64,000 nt of DNA. It comes from Chloroflexota bacterium (GTDB taxonomy: Bacteria > Chloroflexota > Dehalococcoidia > Lucifugimonadales > Australimonadaceae). The notes below the pieces were generated by a model. That model was not told the DNA's origin, did no database searches, and saw nothing but the letters and a program-made list of their open reading frames with translations. Within the stretch, counting starts at the first letter, position 1, and each line of letters begins with the position of its first letter. Positions 63,844-64,000 of this stretch are shown piece by piece. The stretch spans positions 79,819 to 143,818 of the forward strand of contig VXQP01000084.1 in NCBI GenBank assembly GCA_009838965.1, given 5' to 3'. The position numbers and the translations under genes were made by a program.

Positions 63844-64000
63844 TCGCAACCCGTCGAAGCCCACCAGCGCTCGCCATCGCTCGCGAAGCTGATGCAACCG
63901 TCATCGGCGGTGGTAAACAGGTGCTCCTGTCCGACCGCGTCAGCCAGCCGCGTTATCACTTCAGGCGAAGGGTGCCCGAAACGGTTCGCCGCCCCTACCG
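63840..64000 (-). CDS. ComEC/Rec2-like protein, C-terminal fragment (runs off right edge)
   Basis: The 52 visible C-terminal residues read in frame to a TGA at 63840-63842. NRFGHPSPEVITRLADAV is the pattern near the end of ComEC metallo-beta-lactamase domains, where H-P-S-P-E follows the last metal site; it continues with LFTTADDGCISFASDGERWWA. ComEC forms the channel for DNA uptake; the bulk of the gene lies outside the window. A stand-alone metallo-hydrolase of the same type is possible. Confidence 0.75.
   Translation of the reverse strand, partial: VGAANRFGHPSPEVITRLADAVGQEHLFTTADDGCISFASDGERWWASTGCD

Overview
The window is a high-GC bacterial chromosome segment, densely packed and with many 1-10 base gene overlaps. 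The likely source is a Chloroflexota lineage related to Dehalococcoidia/SAR202, inferred from gene content: a tryptophan T-box, a NuoA-D-H order without E/F/G, a mycobacterial-like CysM, tripartite tricarboxylate transport next to amidohydrolases, an enolase-superfamily enzyme and a DUF2851 protein. This placement is an inference; no rRNA or tRNA gene is visible to confirm it.

Left part (1-10 kb, minus strand). A complex I operon, nuoA-B-C-D-H, runs off the left edge. Just upstream is a compact tryptophan operon, trpE-trpG-(unknown two-helix membrane protein)-trpD-trpC-trpF-trpB. It is preceded by a complete T-box leader with a TGG specifier, a canonical T-box sequence, an intrinsic terminator and a promoter. 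trpA is not in the operon.

10-31 kb is core metabolism and information processing: gltB-gltD (glutamate synthase), convergent glnA with a CRP-like palindrome upstream, ppdK with a large C-terminal insertion, plsC-cmk, gyrB, pyrE-nadD-obgE, a divergent dnaA, fmt and rplY.

30.6-35.2 kb is an accessory island. It holds two small overlapping membrane-protein genes, an IS1595-type transposase, a long nested inverted repeat, a lipoprotein followed by two unknown proteins, an oppositely oriented small gene, and a coiled-coil/two-helix membrane protein whose leader carries a tandem repeat.

35.2-46.2 kb: an Rrf2 regulator, an E1-like adenylyltransferase and an O-phosphoserine-type CysM form a cysteine-synthesis cluster. 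A winged-helix regulator overlaps the end of cysM. Then come an FmdB zinc ribbon, a DUF2007-like protein, a Lit/TIGR01906-like membrane protein, MazG, a secreted NEW3-type protein coupled to an ABC exporter, and a minus-strand amidase/beta-hydroxyacid dehydrogenase pair.

46.4-52.8 kb is a catabolic uptake cluster: tctC-tctA-tctB followed by amidohydrolase, dehydrogenase, amidohydrolase, with the two hydrolases close paralogues.

52.8-64 kb: an intergenic region with four related repeats folding as two hairpins, then a Gfo/Idh/MocA oxidoreductase, recG, an enolase-superfamily enzyme, sucC-sucD, a DUF2851 protein, a PAP2 protein with a degenerate active site, a membrane protein, a branched-chain aminotransferase with a near-perfect promoter, and the 3' end of a comEC-like gene.

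The best candidates for something undescribed are the 30.6-35.2 kb island with its structured elements, the four-copy repeat at 53 kb, and the membrane protein locked inside the trp operon.
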